A stretch of DNA of 59,236 bases from an uncultured Bacteroidales bacterium (GCA_902772455.1 CACYAW010000005.1:1-59236), one strand, 5' to 3'; positions 7,885 to 16,748 are shown, counted from the stretch's first letter. Program-made: numbers and translations. The notes: generated by a model from the sequence alone, not told the origin.

Positions 7885-8643
7885 ATGAAAAAGCTATTTG
7901 CTGTTGCCTTGATCGTTTGCGGTCTGTTTTCATCGTGCAAGAGTACGCAAGACACTGCTCGAGTCTATGATAAAACGATGGACTCCAGCCAGTTTGTGAA
8001 CATCACTGACGTCATTCCCGATGCTGTTCTCGAGATTCGTTACCACAGCACCTACAATTTTGTGGGAGCAAGAATTGACGGCTATGAGGAACCTGTTGCG
8101 CTGATGACACGTGAGGCTGCCGACAGCCTGCGGGCAGTGAGTGACGACCTGCACAAGCACGGCTATTGCCTCAAGATTTATGACGCATACCGTCCGCAGC
8201 GCGGCGTTGACCATTTCTTGCGTTGGGCACAGGATCCGACCGACACCATCACCAAGGCCTATTTCTATCCCTACTTGACAAAGAAACAGGTGTTTGAAGG
8301 CGAATATGTGGCAGAGAAGAGCGGACATTCCCGCGGCTCCACGGTCGATTTGACGCTTCTGGATATGAATACTGGCAAGGAACTGGACATGGGTGGCACC
8401 TTTGACTGGTTTGGTCCCGAGAGCCATCCCGATTATGGTGGCGGCAATCCCGAAACCTTGGATTTTGTGCAGACCGACAGCGCCTTTACATCAGTACAGT
8501 TCTATAACCGCATGATATTGCGCACGGCCATGCTGCGCCACGGTTTCAAGCCGCTGGACAACGAGTGGTGGCATTTCACCCTCAAGAACGAGCCTTTTCC
8601 CGACACTTATTTTAATTTCCCTGTCAAAACACTGGGAAAATAG
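7885..8643 (+). CDS. D-alanyl-D-alanine dipeptidase-like lipoprotein (VanX/DdpX, peptidase M15D)
   Basis: A zinc dipeptidase expected to cut D-Ala-D-Ala or similar D,D-dipeptides. The 252-residue protein has a lipobox (FSSC, C18), so it is anchored on the periplasmic side, unlike cytoplasmic VanX. Family motifs: I-R-Y-H-S-T-Y-N-F-V-G near residue 55, D-A-Y-R-P, the zinc motif S-G-H-S-R-G-S-T-V-D, and E-W-W-H near the end. A periplasmic site suggests recycling of cell-wall dipeptides for nutrition rather than vancomycin resistance; no vanH or vanA gene is nearby. It is convergent with the NhaC gene, with only 10 bases between the stops. Confidence 0.9.
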   Translation: MKKLFAVALIVCGLFSSCKSTQDTARVYDKTMDSSQFVNITDVIPDAVLEIRYHSTYNFVGARIDGYEEPVALMTREAADSLRAVSDDLHKHGYCLKIYDAYRPQRGVDHFLRWAQDPTDTITKAYFYPYLTKKQVFEGEYVAEKSGHSRGSTVDLTLLDMNTGKELDMGGTFDWFGPESHPDYGGGNPETLDFVQTDSAFTSVQFYNRMILRTAMLRHGFKPLDNEWWHFTLKNEPFPDTYFNFPVKTLGK

Positions 8644-8653
8644 AAAATATCCA

Positions 8654-10126
8654 TCAGTTTTCTACAGTCTCCTCTGACGCTGTCGGCTGGGTAGCAATAT
8701 GCTTGATTTTCCAGCCGATGGCGGCAATGAACATCGACATCAGCGGGCTCAGGTAATTAAAGAAGCAATAGGGCAGATAGGTCAACGTGGGCACACCCAG
8801 CACCGTTGCCTGCGTCATGCCGCACGTGTTCCAGGGCACAAGCACCGATGTGACCGTGGCCGCATCCTCGGTGGTTCGGCTCAACAGCCGGGCCTCGTAA
8901 CCCTCTTGACGATACACGTCACGGAACATATCGGCAGCCAGCACGATGCTGATGAACTGATCGCCGGTGGTGATATTCAGGAAGATTCCGGTGCCTACGG
9001 TGCTGGACACCAGCGTAAACCGCGAGCGCACCCAGCGGATAATGACACTTGTGATACTCGATATCATGCCACTGGCCACCATAGCCGACCCAAAGCACAT
9101 AGCGCAGATAATCAGCCAAATAGTGTTCAGCATGCCCGCCATGCCACCCGTAGAGACTAAATCGTTAAGTGCTGCCGATCCGGTTTCGATAGCGGTTGAG
9201 CCGTAAAAGGTGATGGCCAAGCCTTTGGCCAGCGCTGCAGCATGGCTCAATGACGCGTCATCGGCAACCTGACACAGGATGTGAGGTTGAAGAATGAGGG
9301 CCATTATGCCCGCCAAGATTGAGGAGATGAACAGTACAATACACGACGGGACCTGCTTGGCGATGAGCACACCGGTCACTATGGGCACCAGCAATGTCCA
9401 TGCCGAAATGTTGAACGTGGAAGCAAGACCGTCGGTGTACTCTTCGATGTGAAGGGGGCCGCTACTGTTCAGACCCAGTCCCGCAAAAAAGAATATAATC
9501 AACGTAATGGTGATGGTGGGCACAGTGGTGTACATCATGTAACGGATATGTTTGAAAATATCCACCCTTGCCGAAGATGAGGCCAGGATTGTTGTGTCGC
9601 TCAACGGGGACATCTTGTCGCCGAAGTAGGCACCCGAGATGATGGCACCCGCTGTCCACGCCTCGCTGATCCCTAAGGCCTGCCCAATGCCCAACAGCGC
9701 CACTCCAATGGTGGCAATGGTAGTCCAGGAACTGCCCGAGAGCAATGAAATCAGTGCGCAGATGATGCAGGCACTGACCAGGAAAAACTTTGGTGATAAA
9801 ATCTGTACACCATAATAGATTAATGTGGGCACTACGCCACTAATCATCCATGATCCTGCAAGCATACCCACCGAAAGCAGAATGAGCAACGTGATGAAGA
9901 TGCCGCCCATCGTCTTGTTCAGTTGCTCTTCAAAGGCCCGCCACGGGACACGATAGAATGACGTGGAAATCAGCACGCAGACGGCCATGGCCATAATGAG
10001 CGCAATCTGACTGCCACCACTCAGCGAGTCGCTGCCGAACAGCGCGATGACCACCGCCAGCAGGGCGATGAGCACAACTACAGGTATGATAGAAACCAGA
10101 GGATGAGGATTAGCGGGATTCTTCAT
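8654..10126 (-). CDS. nhaC: Na+/H+ antiporter, NhaC family
   Basis: A 490-residue inner-membrane protein with about ten to twelve hydrophobic segments. It exchanges cytoplasmic Na+ for external H+ or acts on related solutes. The paired N- and C-terminal signatures of the NhaC superfamily are visible: G-S-S-W-T-T-I-A-T-I-G-V (about 130-141), G-A-Y-F-G-D-K-M-S-P-L-S-D-T-T (about 165-180), and G-D-Q-F-I-S-I-V-L plus S-V-L-V-P-W-N-T-C-G in the C-terminal half. Some NhaC relatives transport malate/lactate or arginine/ornithine, so the substrate is not fixed. A TAGGTTTG -7 box lies just upstream. It is monocistronic and convergent with the dipeptidase gene. Confidence 0.9.
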   Translation of the reverse strand: MKNPANPHPLVSIIPVVVLIALLAVVIALFGSDSLSGGSQIALIMAMAVCVLISTSFYRVPWRAFEEQLNKTMGGIFITLLILLSVGMLAGSWMISGVVPTLIYYGVQILSPKFFLVSACIICALISLLSGSSWTTIATIGVALLGIGQALGISEAWTAGAIISGAYFGDKMSPLSDTTILASSSARVDIFKHIRYMMYTTVPTITITLIIFFFAGLGLNSSGPLHIEEYTDGLASTFNISAWTLLVPIVTGVLIAKQVPSCIVLFISSILAGIMALILQPHILCQVADDASLSHAAALAKGLAITFYGSTAIETGSAALNDLVSTGGMAGMLNTIWLIICAMCFGSAMVASGMISSITSVIIRWVRSRFTLVSSTVGTGIFLNITTGDQFISIVLAADMFRDVYRQEGYEARLLSRTTEDAATVTSVLVPWNTCGMTQATVLGVPTLTYLPYCFFNYLSPLMSMFIAAIGWKIKHIATQPTASEETVEN

Positions 10127-10151
10127 ATTTCACAGCTATGATTTTGGATTG

Positions 10152-10159
10152 CAAACCTA
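10152..10159 (-). promoter_or_regulatory. Probable -7 box of the nhaC gene
   Basis: TAGGTTTG on the minus strand, about 26 bases before the start codon. No good TTG is found at the expected distance upstream. Confidence 0.4.
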
Positions 10160-10265
10160 CAAAAAAACAGGGAAATAATCACTCCTTTCCATCAAAAAAA
10201 CTTGACTTGGGAACAAAAAATCAATAAAACTCAAGCAATTATATTTTGTTTGAAAATTATTTGCT

Positions 10266-10273
10266 TATTTTTG
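10266..10273 (+). promoter_or_regulatory. Probable -7 box of the secreted-protein gene at 10388
   Basis: TATTTTTG on the plus strand; TTG (10246-10248) lies 17 bases upstream, slightly short of the usual 19-20. This implies a leader of about 110 bases. Confidence 0.45.
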
Positions 10274-10387
10274 CATCATCATTTCAAGAGGGGCACAAAT
10301 GCCCTTAACGGATTAAAGATTAGTATGTAATATCATCAATATTTTGAGTGTGTTTTCTTTATTATTAACAATTAAATTTTTAACGCA

Positions 10388-11233
10388 ATGAAAAAACTTT
10401 ACATGATTTTGGCAGCATTAGCTGCAATGACTTTTGGTGCTCAGGCACAGGATCTGCACTTCGGGGTTGTTGAGGTAGGCGATTTTGACGCCCCCACCGA
10501 GTTCTACAACGGCTCCTACTTTGACATGGCTCCCACCAACTTCTATCTGGCCCACACCGGTGCCCAGATGATCTACACTCCCGCCGAGCTGGGAGATCTT
10601 GAACAGGATGTGAACATCACGATGCTGTCGTTCAAGTTCATGAACAATGATTCCTATGAGGACATCGTGCGTGACGTGAAGCTCTACCTGCAAGAGACCG
10701 ATGCCACCGCATTTGAGGTCGTGGAGGGAGTGAAACAGTTCTTTACCTATGACAACCTCGTGCTCGAAGAGGAGCAAGTATTTGAAATGCTCGACTTCCT
10801 CTATGAGGATCATGAGCTGGTTCTGGATCTGAGCGATACCCCCTTCAAACTGAGCAAGGGCAAAGGCCTGCTTGTCACTGTTGTCTTTGACGCTCAAGAT
10901 GACGACAACTGCACTATTGGCAGCGACTATGCCCCCTTCTATACCTCGGGCGTACGCGGCCAGGCTATGGTGTACACCGACAACTGGACCAGCTTCCTGG
11001 ATTATGAGAACTTCCCCGATGCCTCTGCCATCTATGGCTGCGGCACCAATGTTGAGCTGCCCGTTACCCGCATCAACTACTACTATGAGGATGCTCCTTC
11101 AGCCATCAATGAGGTTGAGGCACAGAAGACTCAGGACGGCGCATACTACAACCTGATGGGTCAGAAGTTTGATGGTAACGACCTGCCCGCCGGCATCTAC
11201 ATCCACAACGGCAAGAAAGTCATCATCAAGTAA
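10388..11233 (+). CDS. Secreted protein with C-terminal sorting-like tail, function unknown
   Basis: The 281-residue product has a signal peptide (MKKLYMILAALAAMTFGAQAQ), so it is exported. The middle is an acidic, beta-rich domain (repeats of D/E-rich strands, for example DLHFGVVEVGDFD and VKLYLQETDATAF). The end, with Y-Y-N-L-M-G-Q-K-F followed by L-P-A-G-I-Y-I-H-N-G-K-K-V, is the tail found on many Prevotella-type secreted proteins and resembles T9SS C-terminal sorting domains. I do not recognise the central domain. Its own promoter and a strong terminator at 11257 show a single-gene unit. Confidence 0.75.
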   Translation: MKKLYMILAALAAMTFGAQAQDLHFGVVEVGDFDAPTEFYNGSYFDMAPTNFYLAHTGAQMIYTPAELGDLEQDVNITMLSFKFMNNDSYEDIVRDVKLYLQETDATAFEVVEGVKQFFTYDNLVLEEEQVFEMLDFLYEDHELVLDLSDTPFKLSKGKGLLVTVVFDAQDDDNCTIGSDYAPFYTSGVRGQAMVYTDNWTSFLDYENFPDASAIYGCGTNVELPVTRINYYYEDAPSAINEVEAQKTQDGAYYNLMGQKFDGNDLPAGIYIHNGKKVIIK

Positions 11234-11256
11234 TCATTACATTTGATCACGAAATT

Positions 11257-11288
11257 AAGCGCCACGTTCCGTTGGGGACGTGGCGCTT
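11257..11288. terminator. Strong terminator after the secreted-protein gene
   Basis: A perfect 11-bp G/C-rich stem (11257-11267 with 11278-11288) is followed on the plus strand by a T-rich tract. It lies between two convergent genes and may also serve the nfnB-like gene, whose stop codon is at 11304. Confidence 0.85.
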
Positions 11289-11303
11289 TTATGTTTTTTT
11301 GTC

Positions 11304-12770
11304 TTAACTGAATTTGCCAAGCAGGGCGTTAGCCATGTTGAGGGCGGCACGGCGGCCGTCGCCCATGGCCAGGATAACGGTGGCACCGCCACGCACGATG
11401 TCTCCACCGGCATAGAGGTCGTCCACCGACGACTGCATGGTCTCCTCGTTAACAACGATGGTGTTGCGCTTGCTGATATCCAGACCGGGAATCGAGCGGG
11501 GCACGAGCTGGTTGGGCGAAACGCCTACAGCCACGATAACCAGATCAACGGGGATTTCCTCGATGGCACCCTCGACGGGCACAGGGCTGCGACGGCCCGA
11601 AGCATCGGGTTCACCCAGTTCCATGCGCTGAACACGCATAGCCACTACGCGGCCCTTATCGTCACCGATGTACTCGATGGGATTGTGCAGGGTCTTGAAT
11701 TCAACGCCTTCTTCCTTGGCATGGCCAACCTCCTCACGACGGGCAGGCATCTCCTCCTCGCTGCGGCGATAAATGAGGATGACGCGCTCGGTACCCATGC
11801 GCAGTGCGGTACGGGTCGAGTCCATAGCGGTGTTGCCGCCACCAATCACGGCGATGGTCTTGCCACGCAGTACGGGGGTATCACCACCGCGGCCGGCTTC
11901 CATCAGGTTGATACGGGTCAGGTACTCGTTGCTCGACATGATACCGTTGAGGTTCTCACCGGGGATGTTCATGAAGCGGGGGAAGCCGGCACCACTGCCG
12001 ACGAATACACCCTTGAAGCCCATCTCGTGCAGGTCCTCATAGCTGATGGTCTTGCCCACGAGGCAGTCCTTAACGAATTCAACACCCATCTTGCGCAGGC
12101 CCTCGATCTCATAGTCCACAATGTGGTTGGGCAGACGGAACTCGGGAATACCATACTTCAATACGCCACCAATTTCGTGCAATGCCTCGAATACGGTCAC
12201 GCTGAAGCCCTTCTTAGCCATATCACCGGCAAACGACAGTCCTGAGGGACCGCTACCGATAACGGCAACCTTGATGCCGTTGGCGGGAGCCATGGCAGGA
12301 ACTTCCTGGGGAAGGTTGTCACGCTGCCAATCAGCGGCGAAGCGTTCCAGGTAGCCGATAGCCACGGCGGGGTGATTCATCTTGGTGTGGATGCAGCGCG
12401 ACTCGCACTGCTTCTCCTGCGGGCACACGCGGCCACAAACGGCGGGCAGTGAGCTGGTCTCCTTGAGCGTTGCGGCGGCCTGGCCAAACTCACCACGCTC
12501 GATGTTCTTGATGAACTTGGGGATATTGATGTTCACGGGGCAACCGGTCACACACTGGGGATTGGCACAATCCAGACAGCGGCTGGCCTCTACCACAGCC
12601 TGCTCGGCAGTGATGCCCTGGTTAACTTCTTCATTGCAGGTGATGCGGTACTTGGGATCAAGCTGAGGCATCTCCACGCGGGGGATAGCGGTGCGCTCCT
12701 TGGGAGTCTTAGAATTACGCAAGTCAATGCGCCATTGTTCGTTACGCGAATCCATATTGTTCTGTTCCAT
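11304..12770 (-). CDS. nfnB: NfnB-like large subunit of electron-bifurcating ferredoxin:NADP oxidoreductase (GltA/glutamate synthase beta-like)
   Basis: A 488-residue flavin and iron-sulfur protein. The N-terminal part binds two 4Fe-4S clusters: C65, C68, C73, C77 and C112, C116, C122, C126. It is followed by an FAD Rossmann motif (I-G-S-G-P-S-G-L-S) and an NADPH motif (V-I-G-G-G-N-T-A-M-D-S). Such proteins are often labelled NADPH-dependent glutamate synthase small subunit, but no large glutamate synthase gene is adjacent. The gene just upstream is an NfnA-type reductase. Together they would form NfnAB, which couples NADH and reduced ferredoxin oxidation to NADP+ reduction in the cytoplasm. 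SudAB-type sulfide or polysulfide reductase activity is an alternative. An 84-base spacer separates it from nfnA. Confidence 0.87.
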   Translation of the reverse strand: MEQNNMDSRNEQWRIDLRNSKTPKERTAIPRVEMPQLDPKYRITCNEEVNQGITAEQAVVEASRCLDCANPQCVTGCPVNINIPKFIKNIERGEFGQAAATLKETSSLPAVCGRVCPQEKQCESRCIHTKMNHPAVAIGYLERFAADWQRDNLPQEVPAMAPANGIKVAVIGSGPSGLSFAGDMAKKGFSVTVFEALHEIGGVLKYGIPEFRLPNHIVDYEIEGLRKMGVEFVKDCLVGKTISYEDLHEMGFKGVFVGSGAGFPRFMNIPGENLNGIMSSNEYLTRINLMEAGRGGDTPVLRGKTIAVIGGGNTAMDSTRTALRMGTERVILIYRRSEEEMPARREEVGHAKEEGVEFKTLHNPIEYIGDDKGRVVAMRVQRMELGEPDASGRRSPVPVEGAIEEIPVDLVIVAVGVSPNQLVPRSIPGLDISKRNTIVVNEETMQSSVDDLYAGGDIVRGGATVILAMGDGRRAALNMANALLGKFS

Positions 12771-12818
12771 TATTGTTTCTTTCTTTATTTCTAGTTGTCA
12801 GTCACAAGAAGGCGGATG

Positions 12819-12853
12819 CCAATTCCTAAATCCTGACTCCTAATTTCTAACTG
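12819..12853 (-). repeat. Heptamer-periodic spacer between nfnA and nfnB
   Basis: Read on the minus strand it consists of successive 7-base units of type TTAGRAA: TTAGAAA, TTAGGAG, TCAGGAT, TTAGGAA. It lies directly after the nfnA stop. Related 7-base patterns occur at 13645-13673 and 36031-36058. Confidence 0.6.
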
Positions 12854-12854
12854 A

Positions 12855-13637
12855 TTACTGAGCTCCCTTGAGGCGCATCATCAACTCGTCAAAATCAATC
12901 TCATGGGCATTGAACTCGGGGCCCTCGACACACACAAAGCGTGTCTTGCCACCCACGGTCACGCGGCAAGCGCCACACATGCCGGTACCGTCAACCATGA
13001 TGGCGTTGAGCGAAGCCTCGGTGGGCACCTCATACTTCTTGGTCAACAGGGCACAGAACTTCATCATGATGGCGGGACCGATGGTCACGCAGTAGTCCAC
13101 TTTCTCACGCTTGAGCACCTCTTCCATTCCCACGGTGACAACACCTTGGTTGCCGTAGCTGCCGTCGTCGGTCATGATGATCACCTCATCGCTCGATGCA
13201 CGCACTTCGTCTTCAAGGATAATGAGGTCCTTGGTACGGCCGGCGAGTACACTGATCACGCGGTTGCCGGCCTCTTTCATCGCACGGATGATGGGCAGCA
13301 GCGGAGCGGTACCCACACCGCCACCGGCGCACAGCACGGTGCCATACTTCTGGATATGGGTGGCCTGGCCCAGGGGACCTACAACGTCATGCAGGCATTC
13401 ACCGGGTTCCAAGGCACAAATCTTGCGGGTGCTGTCACCCACACTCTGGATGACCAGCGTAATAGTGCCTGCCTTGGGGTCGCTGTCGGCGATGGTCAGG
13501 GGGATACGCTCGCCTTTTTCGCCACAGCGCACAATCACGAAGTGGCCAGCACGGCGTGACTTGGCGATGAGGGGGGCCTCAACGACAAGCTTTGTCACGT
13601 TAGCAGAAAACTGCTCTTTACTAACGATTTTGTTCAT
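12855..13637 (-). CDS. nfnA: NfnA-like small subunit of electron-bifurcating transhydrogenase (FAD/NAD and 2Fe-2S)
   Basis: A 260-residue ferredoxin-NADP reductase-type protein. It has an FAD-binding barrel (about 1-95), the NAD loop C-A-G-G-G-V-G-T-A-P (103-112) and a C-terminal 2Fe-2S site. The cluster ligands are D216, C221, C224 and C236, in the order Asp plus three Cys. That is the NfnA pattern; PyrK of dihydroorotate dehydrogenase uses four Cys. No pyrD is adjacent. In NfnAB this subunit oxidises NADH and hosts the flavin that passes one electron to its cluster. It is the middle gene of a three-gene operon: flavodiiron protein, nfnA, nfnB. Confidence 0.9.
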   Translation of the reverse strand: MNKIVSKEQFSANVTKLVVEAPLIAKSRRAGHFVIVRCGEKGERIPLTIADSDPKAGTITLVIQSVGDSTRKICALEPGECLHDVVGPLGQATHIQKYGTVLCAGGGVGTAPLLPIIRAMKEAGNRVISVLAGRTKDLIILEDEVRASSDEVIIMTDDGSYGNQGVVTVGMEEVLKREKVDYCVTIGPAIMMKFCALLTKKYEVPTEASLNAIMVDGTGMCGACRVTVGGKTRFVCVEGPEFNAHEIDFDELMMRLKGAQ

Positions 13638-13644
13638 TGTTTTC

Positions 13645-13673
13645 TTGTTAGTTATTAGTTGATAGTAATTAGT
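13645..13673 (-). repeat. Heptamer-periodic spacer between flavodiiron gene and nfnA
   Basis: On the minus strand the spacer reads as 7-base units of type CTAAnAA (CTAATTA, CTATCAA, CTAATAA, CTAACAA) that run up to just before the nfnA start codon. Confidence 0.6.
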
Positions 13674-13687
13674 TGTAATTCTTTTAA

Positions 13688-14875
13688 TTAGAGTGCAGCG
13701 GCAAACTCTTTACCGAATTGGCGGCTCTGCTCCAGAGCATCCTCGTCGGGTACCCACAGGGTGCGGATGCCGTCGTTCACGGGCTCGATGCCAGCAGCCT
13801 TGAGGTGTTCGGTGATGAGCTTGATGCCCTCGCCACTCCAGCCGTAGCTGCCGAAGGCGGCACCTTTTTTCTTCTTCAGCTTCATGCCCTTAAGCATCTC
13901 CAGGATGCCGGCAATGGCATAGCTGTAGCCATTATTGATGGTGGGGGAGCCCACGAGCACGGCACGGGAATGGAACACCTCGGTGAGGATGTCGTTTTTA
14001 TCGTTCTGTGCCGCATTATACAGTTTAACCGTCGTCGTGGGTGACTGCTCACGGATGCCGTCGGCAATAGCCTGCGCCATCAGGCGGGTGCTTTGCCACA
14101 TCGTGTCATAGACGATGGTCACCTGGTCCTTCTGGTAGTTGTCGCTCCACTGCTGGTATTTCTCGATAATCAGGCCAGGGTTATTGCGCCAGATGATTCC
14201 GTGGCTGGGGCAAATCATCTTCACGGGCAGGTTCATCGCCAGAATTTCCTTTACCTTGCGGGCAACCAGCGGACTGAACGGAGCAAGGATGTTGGCGTAG
14301 TATTTCTCGGCCTCTTGCAGGACTTCGTCCATGCATACCAGGTCGTCATAGAGCGATTCGGTGGCAAAATGCTGGCCAAAACCATCGTTACTGAACAGGA
14401 TTTCCTCACCGCTCAGGTAGCAGAACATTGTGTCGGGCCAGTGCAGCATCGTTGCCTCGATAAAGGTCAGCGTGGTGTCGCCCAATTCCAACTTGTCGCC
14501 GGTCTTGACGTTGACAAAGTTCCAATCCTGGTGATAATGGCCACGGATGATGGCTTCACCCTTGGCGGTGCAGTAGATGGGCGTGTCGGGGATTTCGCGC
14601 ATCAGGTCCACGAGGGCTCCGCTGTGGTCAATCTCGTTGTGGCACATCACTATGTAGTCAATCTTGTTGAGATCGATTTCCTGCTTCAGGTTCTTGATGA
14701 ACTCACGGCTGTAAGGCAGCCAAGCAGTGTCGATGAGGACCGTCTTTTTGTCACGGATCAAGTAGGAGTTATAACTTGAGCCACGATGAGTGGACAACTC
14801 GTCGCCATGGAACGTTTTCAATTCCCAGTCCACTTTACCTACCCAAGTCACTCGGTCAGTCAGTTTCTTACCCAT
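13688..14875 (-). CDS. fprA: Flavodiiron protein (FprA family A-type flavoprotein)
   Basis: Reduces O2 to water or NO to N2O in the cytoplasm of anaerobes. The 395-residue protein has the class A layout. It starts with an N-terminal metallo-beta-lactamase-like diiron domain (about 1-245) with H79-x-E81-x-D83-H84. A flavodoxin-like FMN domain follows (about 252-395, starting VTIVYDTMWQST). No rubredoxin domain is attached, so a separate electron donor is needed. The first gene of the operon, it is followed by nfnA after 50 bases. A TAATTTTG -7 box (14919-14926, minus) precedes it with a leader of about 40 bases. Which substrate (O2 or NO) it prefers cannot be told from the sequence. Confidence 0.95.
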   Translation of the reverse strand: MGKKLTDRVTWVGKVDWELKTFHGDELSTHRGSSYNSYLIRDKKTVLIDTAWLPYSREFIKNLKQEIDLNKIDYIVMCHNEIDHSGALVDLMREIPDTPIYCTAKGEAIIRGHYHQDWNFVNVKTGDKLELGDTTLTFIEATMLHWPDTMFCYLSGEEILFSNDGFGQHFATESLYDDLVCMDEVLQEAEKYYANILAPFSPLVARKVKEILAMNLPVKMICPSHGIIWRNNPGLIIEKYQQWSDNYQKDQVTIVYDTMWQSTRLMAQAIADGIREQSPTTTVKLYNAAQNDKNDILTEVFHSRAVLVGSPTINNGYSYAIAGILEMLKGMKLKKKKGAAFGSYGWSGEGIKLITEHLKAAGIEPVNDGIRTLWVPDEDALEQSRQFGKEFAAAL

Positions 14876-14918
14876 TAGAGTTATATCATTAGTCGGTTAA
14901 TAGTTTTGTTTCAACCTG

Positions 14919-14926
14919 CAAAATTA
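14919..14926 (-). promoter_or_regulatory. Probable -7 box of the flavodiiron/nfn operon
   Basis: TAATTTTG on the minus strand. A TTG lies 16 bases further upstream (14943-14945), a short spacing, so the -33 assignment is weak. Confidence 0.45.
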
Positions 14927-15002
14927 ACACATTTTTCTTTCTCAAGCCCAAATCCAACTTGTTTTTCTATAAATATTAATGATTATGTCATTCAAGCCCT
15001 CA

Positions 15003-16655
15003 TTAGTCTTTGTTCTCCTCATCGGCAATCAGGCTCTTGGCACGATAAGTCCAGTTATACAGCTTATAGATTTCGGTCAGTCGTGGTAATCGTTCCACGA
15101 AGTCCTGGTAATCCTTTTCCTGCGGTTCAAGCCACAACACTTCGGCCAGTGCGGCCATTCGGGGAAGGACCTGATATTGGATTTGAGGCTCACAAGTGAT
15201 ATACTCGGTCCATACATTAGCCTGAGCGCCCAGGATGTGGTGACGTTTGTCAGCAGGGAGATTATCGGCTATCGGCTCAAAATCATATACTTTTTTCAAT
15301 GTGTTGCATCCACCAAAGGCCAATGGCTCATTCCATGTGCTCTTGGTTTGATAATAATCGAAATACAGCGGGTCAACGGGTGTCATGACCACATCATGAC
15401 CGAGTTGAGCGCCCTGAGCCCCGGGCTCAGCTCCACGCCACGACATGATGCTTGCAGTGGTATCCACATTACAACCCAGCAGTTCGTCCCAGCCGATGAT
15501 GCGCTTGCCATAATTGCTCAAGTATTGCTGCACATGAGTGGTGAGATAACCCTGCAACAGGGCTTCTGCGCTCTGTTTGCCTTCGGCCTTGATACCCAGT
15601 TCCCTGATGCGCTGCTGGCACAAGGGGCACTGCTCCCAACGCACACGAGGCGACTCGTCACCGCCAATATGGATCATTTCTCCGGGAAACAGTTGAGTGA
15701 CCTCAGCCAACACGTCTTCGATAAACCGCAGGGTATTGTCTTTGCCCATGCAGAGGATGTCGTCGGTCACACCCCAACGCTGCCACACCTCGTAGGGGCC
15801 GCCTGTGCAACCCAGTTCGGGATAAGCAGCCATGGCAGCCACCATGTGCCCCGGCATGTCAATCTCAGGGATGATGGTGATGTAACGGTCGGCAGCATAC
15901 TGCACGATGTCGCGGATTTCTTCTTGGCTGTAATAGCCGCCGTAGCGGATGCCGTCGTTCACAGGTGAGTTGTGGCCCAGTGTGGTGCCGTCACGCCATG
16001 CGCCCACTTCGGTCAAGCGTGGATATTTCTTGATTTCTATGCGCCAACCCTGGTCATCGGTCAGGTGCCAGTGCATGCGGTTCATGCCGTGCAGGGCCAG
16101 AATGTCGATGTATCGCTTGACAGCCTCAGTGCTGAAGAAATGCCGAACACAGTCCAGGTGCATGCCCCGATAGACGAAGCGGGGGGTGCCTTCGATTTGC
16201 GCGGCAGGCAGATGGACAATGAGCGCATTTCCTACAGGCAATGATTTGCGCAACACCTGAATGCCCTGGAAAACGCCTGCTGGTGTCTTGCCTGCGATTT
16301 CTACACCCTTGGCAGTGACCGTGATTCGATAGCCCTCTTGGTTGATGATTTTGTCATCGAGCAGCAAGGTGATGTTATCAACATGGTCACGGGAGTTGCG
16401 GGTGGGGCGAATGCTCAGGTGATTCCCCGTCATCTCCTCGATGTATTGACTCAAAAACAGGGCATTGCGCTCCATGTCACGGTTCCCGGTCGGGTAATTG
16501 ATCAGCCGTTGGGGCGTTAGGGTGAAATCGGCACTTTTGATGCCGTGGATGGCGTCAGGCAACGGAACGACTCGATAATCGGCACGAGGCGTTTGGGCCA
16601 TACCTATAGCGGTAACCGACATCCATGCGGCAATGAGAAGCAGGAATTTTTTCAT
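15003..16655 (-). CDS. Secreted beta-N-acetylhexosaminidase, GH20
   Basis: Releases terminal beta-linked GlcNAc or GalNAc from glycans. The 550-residue protein starts with a signal peptide ending GMAQ (about residue 21). Next come a GH20 domain 2 (about 22-155) and the catalytic barrel (about 160-510). The barrel shows R-G-M-H-L-D, H-L-T-D-D-Q-G-W-R and the catalytic pair in G-G-D-E-S near residue 331, plus W-D-E-L further on. The substrate-assisted mechanism with that Asp-Glu pair is known for the family. It probably works in the periplasm with exo-glycosidases such as the GH29 enzyme. A strong promoter precedes it, and it is divergent from the DUF5686 gene. Confidence 0.95.
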   Translation of the reverse strand: MKKFLLLIAAWMSVTAIGMAQTPRADYRVVPLPDAIHGIKSADFTLTPQRLINYPTGNRDMERNALFLSQYIEEMTGNHLSIRPTRNSRDHVDNITLLLDDKIINQEGYRITVTAKGVEIAGKTPAGVFQGIQVLRKSLPVGNALIVHLPAAQIEGTPRFVYRGMHLDCVRHFFSTEAVKRYIDILALHGMNRMHWHLTDDQGWRIEIKKYPRLTEVGAWRDGTTLGHNSPVNDGIRYGGYYSQEEIRDIVQYAADRYITIIPEIDMPGHMVAAMAAYPELGCTGGPYEVWQRWGVTDDILCMGKDNTLRFIEDVLAEVTQLFPGEMIHIGGDESPRVRWEQCPLCQQRIRELGIKAEGKQSAEALLQGYLTTHVQQYLSNYGKRIIGWDELLGCNVDTTASIMSWRGAEPGAQGAQLGHDVVMTPVDPLYFDYYQTKSTWNEPLAFGGCNTLKKVYDFEPIADNLPADKRHHILGAQANVWTEYITCEPQIQYQVLPRMAALAEVLWLEPQEKDYQDFVERLPRLTEIYKLYNWTYRAKSLIADEENKD

Positions 16656-16688
16656 CTTGATAATAAAGTATTATTGAGTTGTTTGCTG

Positions 16689-16718
16689 CAAATTTACGAC
16701 TATTTGCCCGATAGCCAA
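16689..16718 (-). promoter_or_regulatory. Promoter of the GH20 gene
   Basis: On the minus strand TTG (16716-16718), 19 bases, then TAAATTTG (16689-16696): a full match to the Bacteroidetes consensus. The leader would be about 30 bases. Confidence 0.7.
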
Positions 16719-16740
16719 ACATAAAAAAGTAAAAAAGCAG

Positions 16741-16748
16741 TATCTTTG
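16741..16748 (+). promoter_or_regulatory. -7 box of the DUF5686 gene, very close to its start codon
   Basis: TATCTTTG ends only 7 bases before the ATG at 16756, so the mRNA would be leaderless or have a leader of a few bases. No clear -33 TTG is seen. Confidence 0.5.

Noticed and set aside
7885-8643. Vancomycin-resistance VanX
   Set aside because: The protein has a lipobox and is exported, and no vanH, vanA or vanRS genes are adjacent; a nutritional D,D-dipeptidase is likelier.
11304-12770. Glutamate synthase small subunit
   Set aside because: No large subunit gene is adjacent; the neighbour has the NfnA ligand pattern (Asp plus three Cys), which favours NfnAB.
12855-13637. PyrK, electron-transfer subunit of dihydroorotate dehydrogenase
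   Set aside because: The iron-sulfur site has three Cys and an Asp at the fourth place, and no pyrD is nearby.
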